A stretch of 64,000 nucleotides of DNA from Burkholderia cenocepacia (GTDB taxonomy: Bacteria > Pseudomonadota > Gammaproteobacteria > Burkholderiales > Burkholderiaceae): positions 1 through 64,000 of the forward strand of contig NZ_CP060040.1 in assembly GCF_014211915.1 (NCBI RefSeq), in the 5' to 3' direction. The notes beneath the pieces are model-generated. The model was not told the origin of the DNA, made no database searches, and saw only the letters and a program-made list of their open reading frames with translations. The translations under genes and the position numbers were made by a program. The first letter of the stretch is position 1. Every line of letters begins with the position of its first letter. Of this stretch, positions 1 to 8,458 are shown in pieces.

Positions 1-111
1 GGCACGTCGGAAGAGGCTGGCAGAATGGGCATGAAGAATTGCGCTTCAAAAGGGTCGGCGAAATGTTGGGTTTACTACGCCGGATGCAGTTTGCCCCAGC
101 GACTGGAATAA
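1..111 (+). CDS. DUF4189-type secreted protein, C-terminal end only
   Basis: This is the last 36 codons of a gene entering from the left edge, ending in TAA at 109-111. The translated tail carries three cysteines and ends in YYAGCSLPQRLE. It aligns closely with the tail of the next gene, which ends FYSGCSLPRAAR after a matching cysteine pattern, so the two are tandem paralogues. DUF4189 proteins are small cysteine-containing secreted proteins of unknown function. The 5' end, and therefore the signal peptide, lies outside the window. The identification rests on paralogy with the neighbour. Confidence 0.75.
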   Translation, partial: GTSEEAGRMGMKNCASKGSAKCWVYYAGCSLPQRLE

Positions 112-142
112 CACGGAAAGTGCTAGACGCGTTACAGAGAAC

Positions 143-625
143 ATGCGATTCAAAATTCTTCCAATCGTTTGCTTGGTCGGTATCAGTTTCACCGCACACG
201 CCCAAGTGGCCTGTCCGCCAGGCTGGATTCCGTATAGTGCGAGTTCCTGTGGCCCGGACCCGGACGGTCAAGGACAGGCCGCATCGCCGCCTCAACGCCA
301 GATCAGTTGGATCTCTCGCTGGGGCGCAATCTCCACCGACGGCAAGGCGGGTGCTCTCGGCACATCCACCGATCTGGACAGCCAGCAGCAGGCGGAGCGC
401 GCCGCGCTTTCTCAATGCAAAGCGAAAGGTGGTACGCAGTGCGAGATCGACCTCTCCTATGCGAATGGCTGCGCGGTCATGCTCGTTGGAGACAACACCC
501 ACAATTCGAATATGGGGCAGACGATCGATGACGCCACCGCCAAGGCCATGAAAGTCTGCACCGCGAATGACAAGAATTGCCGCGTCTTCTATTCGGGTTG
601 CAGTCTGCCAAGGGCAGCCCGGTAA
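143..625 (+). CDS. Secreted DUF4189 domain protein
   Basis: A 160-residue protein with a classic signal peptide (residues 1-20, MRFKILPIVCLVGISFTAHA, cleavage after AHA). The mature part has a short proline/glycine-rich leader with CPPG and SSCGPD, then a DUF4189-like domain from about residue 55: W-G-A-I-S, then A-L-S-Q-C-K, C-E-I-D-L, N-G-C-A-V, and a terminal C-x-V-F-Y-S-G-C. The even set of spaced cysteines suggests disulfides in the periplasm. It lies 31 bp after a paralogue whose end is visible at the window edge. A 7-bp hairpin follows the stop. Function of the family is unknown; some members sit beside secretion genes, but nothing here shows that. Confidence 0.8.
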   Translation: MRFKILPIVCLVGISFTAHAQVACPPGWIPYSASSCGPDPDGQGQAASPPQRQISWISRWGAISTDGKAGALGTSTDLDSQQQAERAALSQCKAKGGTQCEIDLSYANGCAVMLVGDNTHNSNMGQTIDDATAKAMKVCTANDKNCRVFYSGCSLPRAAR

Positions 626-638
626 CGTTGCCTTGTGC

Positions 639-657
639 GGGTTGCGCCCGGCAACCC
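639..657 (+). terminator. Hairpin without U-tract after the DUF4189 gene
   Basis: GGGTTGC (639-645) and GCAACCC (651-657) form a perfect 7-bp stem with loop GCCCG, 14 bp after the stop codon of the DUF4189 gene. No run of T follows, so it may be a weak terminator or a 3'-end stabiliser. Confidence 0.35.
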
Positions 658-791
658 AGGCCGTTGAAGTAAGGGTATGTGCGACGAGGCCACGCAGATC
701 TGTCTCGCACCGCATCCTGGCAGGAGGTCGACGCTGAGATGGCCATTGCCGACACAGAGTTGACGCTCGAACATACACGGAAAACTCAAAC

Positions 792-1232
792 ATGAAGCAC
801 TTCAACGCCCGCCTTCTCCTGTTGAGCGTTGCGACGTCGTTTGCGTCGTCCGTTTCCGCGAGCGGTCATTTGCCGCCGGTGGATATGCCGCCGCAATCGT
901 TCGCCAGTTTCGACGCATGCGTGGAGCATCTTCGTCGGTTGTACGCGCACGACCTGGCCGGCGCGAAACAGGGTCCTCGACAGATCGAGGGCGGCGCGAC
1001 GCGCGAGGCGGTTGTCGATACCAGGGGTGTCGTAACCAACGAACGCGATGAAGCGCATTACGACGCTGAATTGGGTTGGTCGATTCGCAAGCCCGGTGGC
1101 GACGCCGTGGGCAATCGCTGGATCCAGACGAACTACAACTTCGAGCGCTGGCGTTGGACCTGTCGGAGCGCATCGTTGACCGGCACAATGGAAAGCGGCT
1201 TCACGTCACCGTCGGTCGAGCCGTTACGTTAG
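792..1232 (+). CDS. Secreted hypothetical protein
   Basis: A 146-residue protein with a signal peptide (residues 1-23, ending SASSVSASG). I do not recognise the family. The mature part contains a short helix-like stretch around FDACVEHLRRLYAHDLAGAKQ and a C-terminal strand-rich part with aromatic residues (YDAELGWSIRK, TNYNFERWRWTC). Two cysteines (in DACVE and WTCRS) could form a disulfide. It sits alone between the DUF4189 gene and the LysR gene on the other strand, with a 166-bp upstream spacer. It is probably periplasmic; a role cannot be assigned. Confidence 0.65.
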   Translation: MKHFNARLLLLSVATSFASSVSASGHLPPVDMPPQSFASFDACVEHLRRLYAHDLAGAKQGPRQIEGGATREAVVDTRGVVTNERDEAHYDAELGWSIRKPGGDAVGNRWIQTNYNFERWRWTCRSASLTGTMESGFTSPSVEPLR

Positions 1233-1367
1233 GGTGTCGGCCCTTCCAAACAGGCGTCTATGACCTTTCGCTTGAACGGGTATCGTGGCCGGTGTCGAAG
1301 TCGTTGCTCATGAGACGGCTCATGCAGGCGTATTGAACGTCGACCTCCGCGTTGCTTCGTTTTTCCG

Positions 1368-2309
1368 CTACTTCGAACGTGAGCGTCTCTTCGTGGGCGC
1401 GATCGGCGTTTCCCCCAGCTTCCCCTTCATCGCCTCGACAAACGCCCGCACCTTCGGCGAAGGCAGTCGCGTCGACGGATACACCGCGTGAATCCCGGCC
1501 GGCGCCGTGCGCCAGCCCGGCAACAGCCGCACGAGCCGCCCGGCGGCGACGTCGTCCGCGGTCGAGAAATCCGTCAGCAGCCCGAAGCCGCCGCCCGCGA
1601 GCACGATCGCGCGGCACGCGGTCGCGGTGTTCGACACGACCGGCGCGACGCAGCGCACCGACGCGCGGCCGCCGCGCGCATCGTCGAGGTCGAGCGTATG
1701 CGGGCGCGGCAGCGACGACAGCATCACGAACGGCAGCGCGGCAAGCGCATCGGGGTCGCGCGGCAGCCCGTGTCGCGCGACGAACGCCGGGCTCGCGACC
1801 AGCCATTTCTCGTAGGTGCCGAGCTGCACCGCGCGATAGTTCGAATCGGCGAGCCGCCCGATGCGGATCGCGACGTCGAGGTTGTCGGCGACGAGATCGA
1901 CCACGCGGTCGTTCGCGACGAGTTCGACGGCGAGCGCCGGATGCCGGTCGCGCAGCGCGACGACGGCCGGCGCGACGACCAGCGCGCCATAGTCGATCGG
2001 CACGCTCACGCGCAGCGTGCCGCGCAGCGGCCCGGCGTCGGACGACACCGCGTCGAGCGCGGCTTCGGTCGCGCGCACGATGTCGCGGCACGCGTCGTAG
2101 AACACGCGTCCCGCGTCGGTCACGCTCAGCCGCCGCGTCGTGCGCACCAGCAGGTTCGCGCCGACCTCGGATTCGAGGCGCTGCATGTGCGTGCTGACGA
2201 CCGTCTTCGCGAGGCCGAGCCGCTCGGCGGCGGCCGTGAGCGAGCCGGCGTCGACCACCGCGACGAAGATCGCCAGCCGGTTCAGGTTCACGTCGCGCAG
2301 ATCGGCCAT
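1368..2309 (-). CDS. LysR-family transcriptional regulator
   Basis: A 313-residue regulator. The N-terminal winged helix-turn-helix (about residues 5-65) reads NRLAIFVAVVDAGSLTAAAERLGLAKT, followed by LESEVGANLLVRTTRRLSVTDAG, the standard LTTR pattern. The remainder is a periplasmic-binding-like effector domain (from about residue 90, RGTLRVSVP). It is of the AaeR/PecT-like group that carries the RTTRRLS element. It is divergent from the glutathione transferase gene, with a 126-bp gap between the two ATGs, so it most likely controls that gene and the flavin oxidoreductase after it. The inducer is unknown. Confidence 0.9.
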   Translation of the reverse strand: MADLRDVNLNRLAIFVAVVDAGSLTAAAERLGLAKTVVSTHMQRLESEVGANLLVRTTRRLSVTDAGRVFYDACRDIVRATEAALDAVSSDAGPLRGTLRVSVPIDYGALVVAPAVVALRDRHPALAVELVANDRVVDLVADNLDVAIRIGRLADSNYRAVQLGTYEKWLVASPAFVARHGLPRDPDALAALPFVMLSSLPRPHTLDLDDARGGRASVRCVAPVVSNTATACRAIVLAGGGFGLLTDFSTADDVAAGRLVRLLPGWRTAPAGIHAVYPSTRLPSPKVRAFVEAMKGKLGETPIAPTKRRSRSK

Positions 2310-2435
2310 CGTCGATTGTCCTATGGAAGCGGAGAATGTTTCAGCGATTATCCATCTTCTGGCGACGAACGGCGAGCGTTACGCTGGAGCCGTTCGTCGC
2401 CGATCCCCGGCGGCGCGAGATTCCGGAGTGTTTCC

Positions 2436-3080
2436 ATGTCTGCCGCCAGCAAGCCCGCCTCGCCGATCCGCGTCTATTCGTTCCTGCTGTCCGGGCACGC
2501 GCACCGTGTCCGGTTGTTCCTGTCGCTGCTCGGGTTGCCGTCGAAGACCATCGACGTCGATCTCGCGGCCGGTGCGCAGCGCGAACCGGCGTTTCTCGCG
2601 TTGAATCCGCTCGGGCAGGTGCCGGTGATCGACGACGGCGGCACCGTGATCGCCGATTCGAACGCGATCCTCGTGTACCTCGCGAAGCGCTACGGCGACG
2701 CGCACTGGCTGCCCGACGACCCGGTCGGCGCGGCCGTCGTGCAGCGCTGGCTGTCGTACGCGGCCGGCCCGATCGCGTCGGGTCCGGCCGCCGCGCGGCT
2801 CGTGACCGTGTTCGGCGCCCAGCTCGACCCGGAAGCGGCCAAGCGTACGGCCGCGAAGGTGCTCGACGTGATCGATCGCGAACTGGCCGGCAAGCCCTTT
2901 GCGGCCGGCGCGCAGCCGACGATCGCGGACATCGCCGCGTACACGTACATCGCGCACGCACCGGAAGGCGGCGTGTCGCTCGAACCGTATCCGCACGTGC
3001 GCGCATGGCTGGCGCGTATCGAGGCGTTGCCGGGCTTCGTCGCGATGCCGACGACGCGCGCGGGTCTGCTCGCCGCTTGA
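2436..3080 (+). CDS. Glutathione S-transferase family protein
   Basis: A 214-residue protein. The N-terminal thioredoxin-like domain reads IRVYSFLLSGHAHRVRLFLSLL, then NPLGQVPVIDDG and DSNAILVYLAKRYG, matching the glutathione-binding P-V-I and D-S-N motifs of GSTs. The all-helical C-terminal domain holds the conserved PTIADIAAYTYI N-capping box. The start at 2436 was chosen because it begins just before the thioredoxin fold; the open frame extends far upstream without GST sequence. It conjugates or reduces electrophiles in the cytoplasm; the substrate is unknown. The next gene starts 35 bp downstream, and the divergent LysR gene is the likely regulator. Confidence 0.9.
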   Translation: MSAASKPASPIRVYSFLLSGHAHRVRLFLSLLGLPSKTIDVDLAAGAQREPAFLALNPLGQVPVIDDGGTVIADSNAILVYLAKRYGDAHWLPDDPVGAAVVQRWLSYAAGPIASGPAAARLVTVFGAQLDPEAAKRTAAKVLDVIDRELAGKPFAAGAQPTIADIAAYTYIAHAPEGGVSLEPYPHVRAWLARIEALPGFVAMPTTRAGLLAA

Positions 3081-3115
3081 CGCTTACTGCCACCGCGCCT
3101 GTTCAGGAGAACGTG

Positions 3116-5203
3116 ATGAATGCGCCGACCGCCGTCGTACCGGGCTGGGAACTCGACACCGCGCCGTTTCATGCGGGCGAGCTTGCCGTGCAGCAGCGCG
3201 CGGGCGTGACGGACGCGGCGAGCGCGGCCGGCCGGCGCGGGATTCGGCGCTTCATGCCGGACCAGCACCGGACGTTTTTCGCGCAACTGCCGTTCTTCGT
3301 GCTCGGCGGCGTCGATGCGCACGGCCAGCCGTGGGCGACGCTGCGGGCCGGGGCGCCGGGTTTCGTCACGTCGCCGGACGCCCGCACGCTGTGCATCGCG
3401 GCGCCCGCGCGGCCGGGCGATCCGCTGGCAGGCGCGTGGCAGGCGGGCGCGCCGCTGGGCGGCCTCGGAATCGAATTCGATACGCGGCGGCGCAATCGTG
3501 TGAACGGCGTCGTGCGCGCGGTCGACGGCGATGCGCTGACGATCGCGGTCGAGCAGAGCTTCGGCAATTGCGCGAAGTACATCCAGGGCCGCAAGCCGAC
3601 CTTCGTCGCGCGGGACGTCGCGGCCGCCGTCGCGCCGGACGTGTCGGACACGCTGAGCGATGCGGATCGCGCGCTGCTCGCGCAGGCCGATACGTTCTTC
3701 GTCGCGAGCGCGAACACGTCGGCGGAGGCGGGCGCCGCGCGCGGCGCGGACGTGTCGCATCGCGGCGGGATGCCGGGCTTCGTGCGTGTCGACGATGCGC
3801 ATACGTTGACGACGCCCGATTTCAGCGGCAACCGGTTCTTCAATACGCTCGGCAACCTGCAGCACGATCCGCGCGCGGGGCTGCTGTTCATCGATTTCGA
3901 CAGCGGCGATGTGCTGTATGTCGCCGCGCGCGCGGAAATCGTGTGGGACGGGCCGGTCGTCGCGTCGTTCGACGGCGCGCAGCGCGTCGTGCGGTTTCAT
4001 GTGCGGGAAGTGCGGCGTGTGCGGGCGGTGCTGCCGTTCCGGTGGTCGGCGGTCGAGCGCGCGCCGCAGTTCGCGGCGATGGCGATGGCGGTGGCGGCGG
4101 CGACGGCGACGGCGTCGGGCGGGGCGGCGGCAACGGCCGGACCCGCGCCGTCCGCGGTCGCGCCTGCATCGGCACCCGCATGGCGGTCGCTGCGGATCGC
4201 GAAGATCGTCGACGCAGCCCGCGCGATCCGGTCGTTTCATTTCGAACCGGCGGATGGCGGCGCATTGCCCGCCTACGAAGCCGGTCAGCATCTGACGCTG
4301 CGCATCGCGCTGCCGGGCAGCGACGCGCCAGCGATTCGCAGCTACACGCTGTCCGATGCACCGGGCGGCACGCAGTACCGGATCACCGTGAAGCGTGAAG
4401 GGCGCGTATCGGCGTGGCTGCACGATCATGCGCAGGCCGGCATGACGCTCGATGCGCAGATGCCGCGCGGCCGCTTCACGTTCGATCTCGCGAGCCCGCG
4501 GCCGGCCGTGCTCGTGTCGGCCGGCATCGGCATCACGCCGATGATCGCGATGCTGCGGCGGGCACTGGCCGACGACACGCCGTCGCGCCGTATCGTGTTC
4601 GTGCATGGCGCACGCGAAGCTGCCGATCGGCCGTTCGCGGCGGAACTGGCGCGCCTCGCGGCCGCCGATGCACGCCTGTCGCTTCACTGGTTCGACAGTC
4701 GTCCTCAAGAAAGCACGGTGGCGCGGGCAGGCCGCATCGACATCGGGCAACTGAAGCGGGTCCTTTCATTCGACGACTACGATTTCTATCTGTGCGGGCC
4801 GTCGGCCTTCATGCGCGACCTGTACGACGGGCTGCGCGCGCTGAACGTGCCCGACGAGCGCATCCGTTTCGAGGCGTTCGGGCCGTCGAGCGTCTCGCGC
4901 AGCGCGACCCGCGAGGCTGCCGCGCCTGCGGCGGCAAGCGTGCCGGTCGTGTTCCGACGCACGGGGTGCGACGCCGCGTGGACGCCTGCCGACGGCACGC
5001 TGCTCGAATTCGCGGAAGGGCAGCGCGTGGCCGTGCCGTCCGAATGCCGCGCCGGTTCGTGCGGCACGTGCGCGACGCGCGTGCTGTCCGGCGCGGTGGA
5101 ATACGAGCAAACGCCCGATGCGCCGGTCGAGCCCGGCTGCGCGCTGCTGTGCGTCGCGCGGCCCGCGCAAGGTGCGACGCAGCCGCTTGTGCTCGACCGC
5201 TGA
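3116..5203 (+). CDS. Fused PNPOx-like flavin protein, ferredoxin reductase and 2Fe-2S ferredoxin
   Basis: A 695-residue three-part oxidoreductase. Residues 1-320 are a split-barrel pyridoxamine-phosphate-oxidase-like flavin domain (HRTFFAQLPFFVLGG and a second half with NRFFNTLGNLQHDPRAGLL). After an alanine-rich linker (about 320-350) comes a ferredoxin-reductase module: RSYTLSDAP for FAD binding, then VLVSAGIGITPMIAML for NAD(P)H and YLCGPSAFM. The C-terminal 80 residues are a plant-type ferredoxin with ECRAGSCGTC and a distant LLC, the four cysteines of a 2Fe-2S centre. Electrons presumably flow from NAD(P)H via FAD and Fe-S to the barrel's flavin. The start has a GGAG-like ribosome site (CAGGAG, 3104-3109). 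It follows the GST gene. The physiological acceptor is unknown. Confidence 0.85.
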   Translation: MNAPTAVVPGWELDTAPFHAGELAVQQRAGVTDAASAAGRRGIRRFMPDQHRTFFAQLPFFVLGGVDAHGQPWATLRAGAPGFVTSPDARTLCIAAPARPGDPLAGAWQAGAPLGGLGIEFDTRRRNRVNGVVRAVDGDALTIAVEQSFGNCAKYIQGRKPTFVARDVAAAVAPDVSDTLSDADRALLAQADTFFVASANTSAEAGAARGADVSHRGGMPGFVRVDDAHTLTTPDFSGNRFFNTLGNLQHDPRAGLLFIDFDSGDVLYVAARAEIVWDGPVVASFDGAQRVVRFHVREVRRVRAVLPFRWSAVERAPQFAAMAMAVAAATATASGGAAATAGPAPSAVAPASAPAWRSLRIAKIVDAARAIRSFHFEPADGGALPAYEAGQHLTLRIALPGSDAPAIRSYTLSDAPGGTQYRITVKREGRVSAWLHDHAQAGMTLDAQMPRGRFTFDLASPRPAVLVSAGIGITPMIAMLRRALADDTPSRRIVFVHGAREAADRPFAAELARLAAADARLSLHWFDSRPQESTVARAGRIDIGQLKRVLSFDDYDFYLCGPSAFMRDLYDGLRALNVPDERIRFEAFGPSSVSRSATREAAAPAAASVPVVFRRTGCDAAWTPADGTLLEFAEGQRVAVPSECRAGSCGTCATRVLSGAVEYEQTPDAPVEPGCALLCVARPAQGATQPLVLDR

Positions 5204-5236
5204 CACGCGTGCGACATGCCGCCGCAGAGGGCCTGC

Positions 5237-5269
5237 TGCGCGAAAAGCGCGCGCAACTGCTTCTTTTTT
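5237..5269 (+). terminator. Possible rho-independent terminator
   Basis: TGCGCG (5237-5242) pairs with CGCGCA (5250-5255). A run of six T lies at 5264-5269, five bases or more past the stem, which is farther than ideal. It lies between the flavin oxidoreductase and the DUF2970 gene. Confidence 0.3.
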
Positions 5270-5323
5270 CGAATGCCGTCCGGATCGACGATAGCGTCAA
5301 CCGATTCGATAAAGGAGCCCATC

Positions 5324-5527
5324 ATGAAACTGCTCGGCATGGTCCGTCTGGTCCTGTGGAGTTTCTTCGGCGTGCGCAACAGCAAGGCGCACGCGACCGA
5401 TCTCGCGAACGCCAACTTCACGCTGCTGCCGTTCGTCGCGATCCTGCTTGCGCTGCTGGTCGGCGCGGTCATTTACGGCGTCGTGCATCTGGTCGTCGAT
5501 CCAACCGTGACGATGCAGGGGTTCTGA
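5324..5527 (+). CDS. DUF2970 small membrane protein
   Basis: A 67-residue protein. The N-terminal half (LLGMVRLVLWSFFGVRNSKA) matches the DUF2970 pattern, a short amphipathic segment with a W-S-F-F-G-V-R core, and one transmembrane helix follows at about residues 37-60 (LPFVAILLALLVGAVIYGVV). DUF2970 proteins are widespread in beta-proteobacteria and have no known function. The start follows AAAGGAG (5311-5317) at good spacing. Single-membrane-span inner-membrane topology is inferred. Confidence 0.8.
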   Translation: MKLLGMVRLVLWSFFGVRNSKAHATDLANANFTLLPFVAILLALLVGAVIYGVVHLVVDPTVTMQGF

Positions 5528-6167
5528 GCGAACGGCTGATGAACCGGTCGCGGGTCGCCATTCCCGCTCCGGTTCGAGGTCGCCCGACCGGCGGAGGATG
5601 ACGCTGGTGTCGGCGGCCGACACGTACGACGCGCATCGCGACCGAATCGCCGCCGTCGCCGCCGTCGCCACCGTTATCGCGCCGCCCAAGCCGTCTGTCC
5701 CCGTTCCCGCTTTCCCCGTCTCCCGTTCCGCCCGATTCCGCGGCCCTTCGCCGTGCCCGGGGTAAAATGCGCGCCACGCCGCGATGTCGTGCGCCGGGCA
5801 GCCGCCGTTCCGATGAACGGCCGGCGCGCGTGCCCGCCGCCCGCACCGGGGCGTTCGAAGCGTCCCCCGCATGACACGACCGCGCGAGGCAGCCGGCAGG
5901 CCGACGAGCCGTTGACGAACCCGTCGGCCGCTGCGTCGGTTTCCGGCGCGTCATCCGAATCCGATGTCCCATCCTGCGTTGTTCCGACCGGTCGGCCGCT
6001 TGCACGCCGCAGGGTCCGGTTCGTCTGATGAATATCGTGTCGACGCACGTGCCCCGGTGACGGGCGCGGCGGCATTCGCGGGCGCACGCTTCGCAGCTTC
6101 GTAACGGGTTTGGGGTTTGGGGTTTCGGGTTTCGACAGGTCGAGTGGCGAGTTTTCCATCCAGAACA
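5528..6167 (+). other. Gene-free region before the TonB receptor operon
   Basis: This 640-bp stretch has no convincing gene. TAAAAT at 5763-5768 could be a -10 box. Short trinucleotide-like repeats occur (GCCGCCGTC around 5650; GGGTTTGGGGTTTCGGG around 6105-6130). I looked for TPP and cobalamin riboswitch signatures (CTGAGA, the B12 box) and for Fur boxes, because of the downstream transport genes, and saw none. Confidence 0.5.
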
Positions 6168-8399
6168 ATGACGGTGAATAGAACAACAGCGGCGCCCGCA
6201 CGGCGGCGGCGCGCGAAGGTCGGGCTCGGTGTCGGTCTCGGCGTCACGCTTTTCGCGGCGCAGGCTGCCGTGGCCCAGGGCGACACGCCCGCGCCGGGCA
6301 CCGAGGCGGCCGGCAACGCGACGTTGCCCGCGATCACGGTGAGCGGTGAGCGCGGCCAGTCGCTGCGCGCGCGCGAAGCGTCCGTCGCGGGGCTCGACGA
6401 CGCGCCGCTGCGCGACACGCCGGCATCGGTGAACGTGATCACGCGTGCGCTGATCGACGATCAGCAGGCGAAGCGGCTGAGCGACGTCGTGCGCAACGAT
6501 GCGTCGGTCGTCAACGACTATGCGCCGGTCGGCTATTTTGAAGGCTTCGCGATCCGCGGCTTTCCGGTCGATCTCGCGAGCGCGATCCGGATCGACGGGC
6601 TGACGGTGTCCGGCGAGCAGAACGTGCCGCTCGAGAACAAGGAACGCGTCGAGATCCTGAAAGGGCTCGCGGGCATCGACAGCGGCGTCGTCGCACCGGG
6701 CGGCGTGATCAACTTCGTGACCAAGCGTTCCGCGAACGTCGCGAGCGTGACGGGCGGCGTCGACAGCCGCGGCTCGACGTCGGCGGCCGTCGATCTCGGT
6801 CGCCGCTTCGGCCCCGATCATCAGTTCGGGTTCCGGATCAATGCGGCGAAGGAGAACATGCACTCCTATATCGACGGCACGAACGGGCGGCGCACGTTCG
6901 GCTCGATCGCCGCCGACTGGGACATCAGCCCGCGCGCGAGCCTGCAGCTCAATGCCGAATTCCAGCAGTGGATCCAGCGTTCCGCGCCCGGCTACCAGTT
7001 GCTCGGCGGCACGGTCGTGCCGTCGGTCAAGACGACGTCGAAGGCGCTCGGCACGCAGCCGTGGGCGAAACCCGTGACGACCGATGCGCTGAACCTGAAC
7101 GCGCGTTTCGACTACCAGTTCAACGACGACTGGAAGGCGTACGTCGCCGCGGGCCGTAGCCGCACGATGATCGACGACAACAGCGCGTTCGCGTACGGCT
7201 GCTCGTATGCGGCGAGCTGCGCGGCCGGCGCGACGTCGCCGTTCTTCTTCGGCGCGAACGGCGACTACGACGTGTACGACTTCCGCAGCCCCGGCGAATA
7301 CCGGCGCAACGACGATCTGCGCACGGTCACGACCGGCAAGTTCGCGACGGGGCCGCTGCGGCACGAGCTGACGCTCGGTGTGAGCGTGCAGCGCCGCGTC
7401 GTGCACATGGCTGACGCCGTGTACGACTACGTCGGCAGCGAGAATATCTACGGGCCCGACCTGACCTTTCCGCCGTCGCCGAATTCACCGGGGCCGTCGT
7501 ATCCGCGCCTCGACGCGTGGCAGTACGGCGTGTTCGGGCTCGACCGCATCAGTATCGGCGAACACTGGCAAGTGCTCGCGGGCGGCAAGGAAGTGCTGCT
7601 GCGCCAGCGCAGCTGGAGCAGCCTCGACGGCGAGACGACGCATACCGACCGTTCGGTGTTCCTGCCGCAGGTCGCGCTCGTCTACAAGCCGGTGAACGTG
7701 CTGTCGCTGTATGCGTCGTACAGCAAGGCGCTGTCGCTCGGCGATCAGGCGCCCGTGCGCGCGACCAACGCGTATGCGTTCCTGCCGCCCGTCGAATCGC
7801 ACCAGATCGAGGTCGGCGCGAAATACGACTGGCTCGACCGGCTGAGCCTCACGGCCGCCGTGTTCTCGATCAGCAAGCCGTTCCAGTTCGCCGATCCGGA
7901 CGCGTCGGGCGCGAGCTACACGTTCGTGCAGCGCGGCACGCAGCGGCACCAGGGGATCGAACTCGGCGCGGCCGGGCGTGTGACCGAGCGGCTGGGCCTG
8001 ACGGCCAGCGTCGCGGCGATTCGCGCCCGTGCATATGATTCGGGGTCGCCGGCCTACGAAGGGCACCAGATCATCAACGTGCCCGCGCTGCGCGCGTCGC
8101 TGTACGCGGACTACGCGGTGCCGGGCGTCGCGGGCCTGAACGTGCTCGGCGGCGTCGAGTACAGCGCGGCGCGCAACGCGAACGAGGAAGGCACCGCGCG
8201 AGTGCCGTCGTGGTTCGTGTTCAATCTCGGCGCGCGTTATACGACCAAGATCGGCGGTCATCGTACGGTGTTGCGCGTGTCGGTGGACAATCTGTTCAAC
8301 AAGTTCTACTGGCGCGACGCAGGCGAGCAGCAGGGCGATGCATACCTGTTCCCCGGTGCGCCGCGCACCGCGCGTGTATCGTTGACCTATGATTTCTGA
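6168..8399 (+). CDS. TonB-dependent outer-membrane receptor
   Basis: A 743-residue receptor of the siderophore-receptor subfamily. A signal sequence (residues 1-36, ending QAAVAQG) is followed by a TonB-box-like LPAITVSGE and a plug domain (about 60-190) with DTPASVNVITRALIDDQQ, FAIRGFPV and RVEILKGLAGIDSG. The rest is a 22-strand beta-barrel ending in ARVSLTYDF with terminal phenylalanine. It imports a scarce nutrient across the outer membrane using TonB energy. Although the subfamily is named for siderophores, the operon context (PnuC-type permease and small-molecule kinase) and the lack of a Fur box suggest a vitamin such as thiamine. The start at 6168 was chosen to give a proper signal peptide; an upstream ATG adds 17 residues. 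Confidence 0.85.
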   Translation: MTVNRTTAAPARRRRAKVGLGVGLGVTLFAAQAAVAQGDTPAPGTEAAGNATLPAITVSGERGQSLRAREASVAGLDDAPLRDTPASVNVITRALIDDQQAKRLSDVVRNDASVVNDYAPVGYFEGFAIRGFPVDLASAIRIDGLTVSGEQNVPLENKERVEILKGLAGIDSGVVAPGGVINFVTKRSANVASVTGGVDSRGSTSAAVDLGRRFGPDHQFGFRINAAKENMHSYIDGTNGRRTFGSIAADWDISPRASLQLNAEFQQWIQRSAPGYQLLGGTVVPSVKTTSKALGTQPWAKPVTTDALNLNARFDYQFNDDWKAYVAAGRSRTMIDDNSAFAYGCSYAASCAAGATSPFFFGANGDYDVYDFRSPGEYRRNDDLRTVTTGKFATGPLRHELTLGVSVQRRVVHMADAVYDYVGSENIYGPDLTFPPSPNSPGPSYPRLDAWQYGVFGLDRISIGEHWQVLAGGKEVLLRQRSWSSLDGETTHTDRSVFLPQVALVYKPVNVLSLYASYSKALSLGDQAPVRATNAYAFLPPVESHQIEVGAKYDWLDRLSLTAAVFSISKPFQFADPDASGASYTFVQRGTQRHQGIELGAAGRVTERLGLTASVAAIRARAYDSGSPAYEGHQIINVPALRASLYADYAVPGVAGLNVLGGVEYSAARNANEEGTARVPSWFVFNLGARYTTKIGGHRTVLRVSVDNLFNKFYWRDAGEQQGDAYLFPGAPRTARVSLTYDF

Positions 8400-8458
8400 C
8401 CGACCGGATTCGGCCGCGTGACGCGCGGCCGCGGCAGCTCATCAGGAGAGCACAGACG

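Noticed and set aside
1488..3080. A 530-codon frame running into the glutathione transferase gene
   Set aside because: The first 316 codons are antisense to the LysR gene and have no protein-like composition; only the GST part is real.
4080..4170. A tandem repeat in the GGCGAT/GGCGGC-rich stretch of the flavin oxidoreductase gene
   Set aside because: It encodes the alanine-rich linker between domains and the repeat is irregular.
5640..6167. A cobalamin or TPP riboswitch before the TonB receptor, suggested by CCCCCGCA near 5870
   Set aside because: The B12 box, the GGTGCC-type start, CTGAGA and the rest of the conserved cores are absent.
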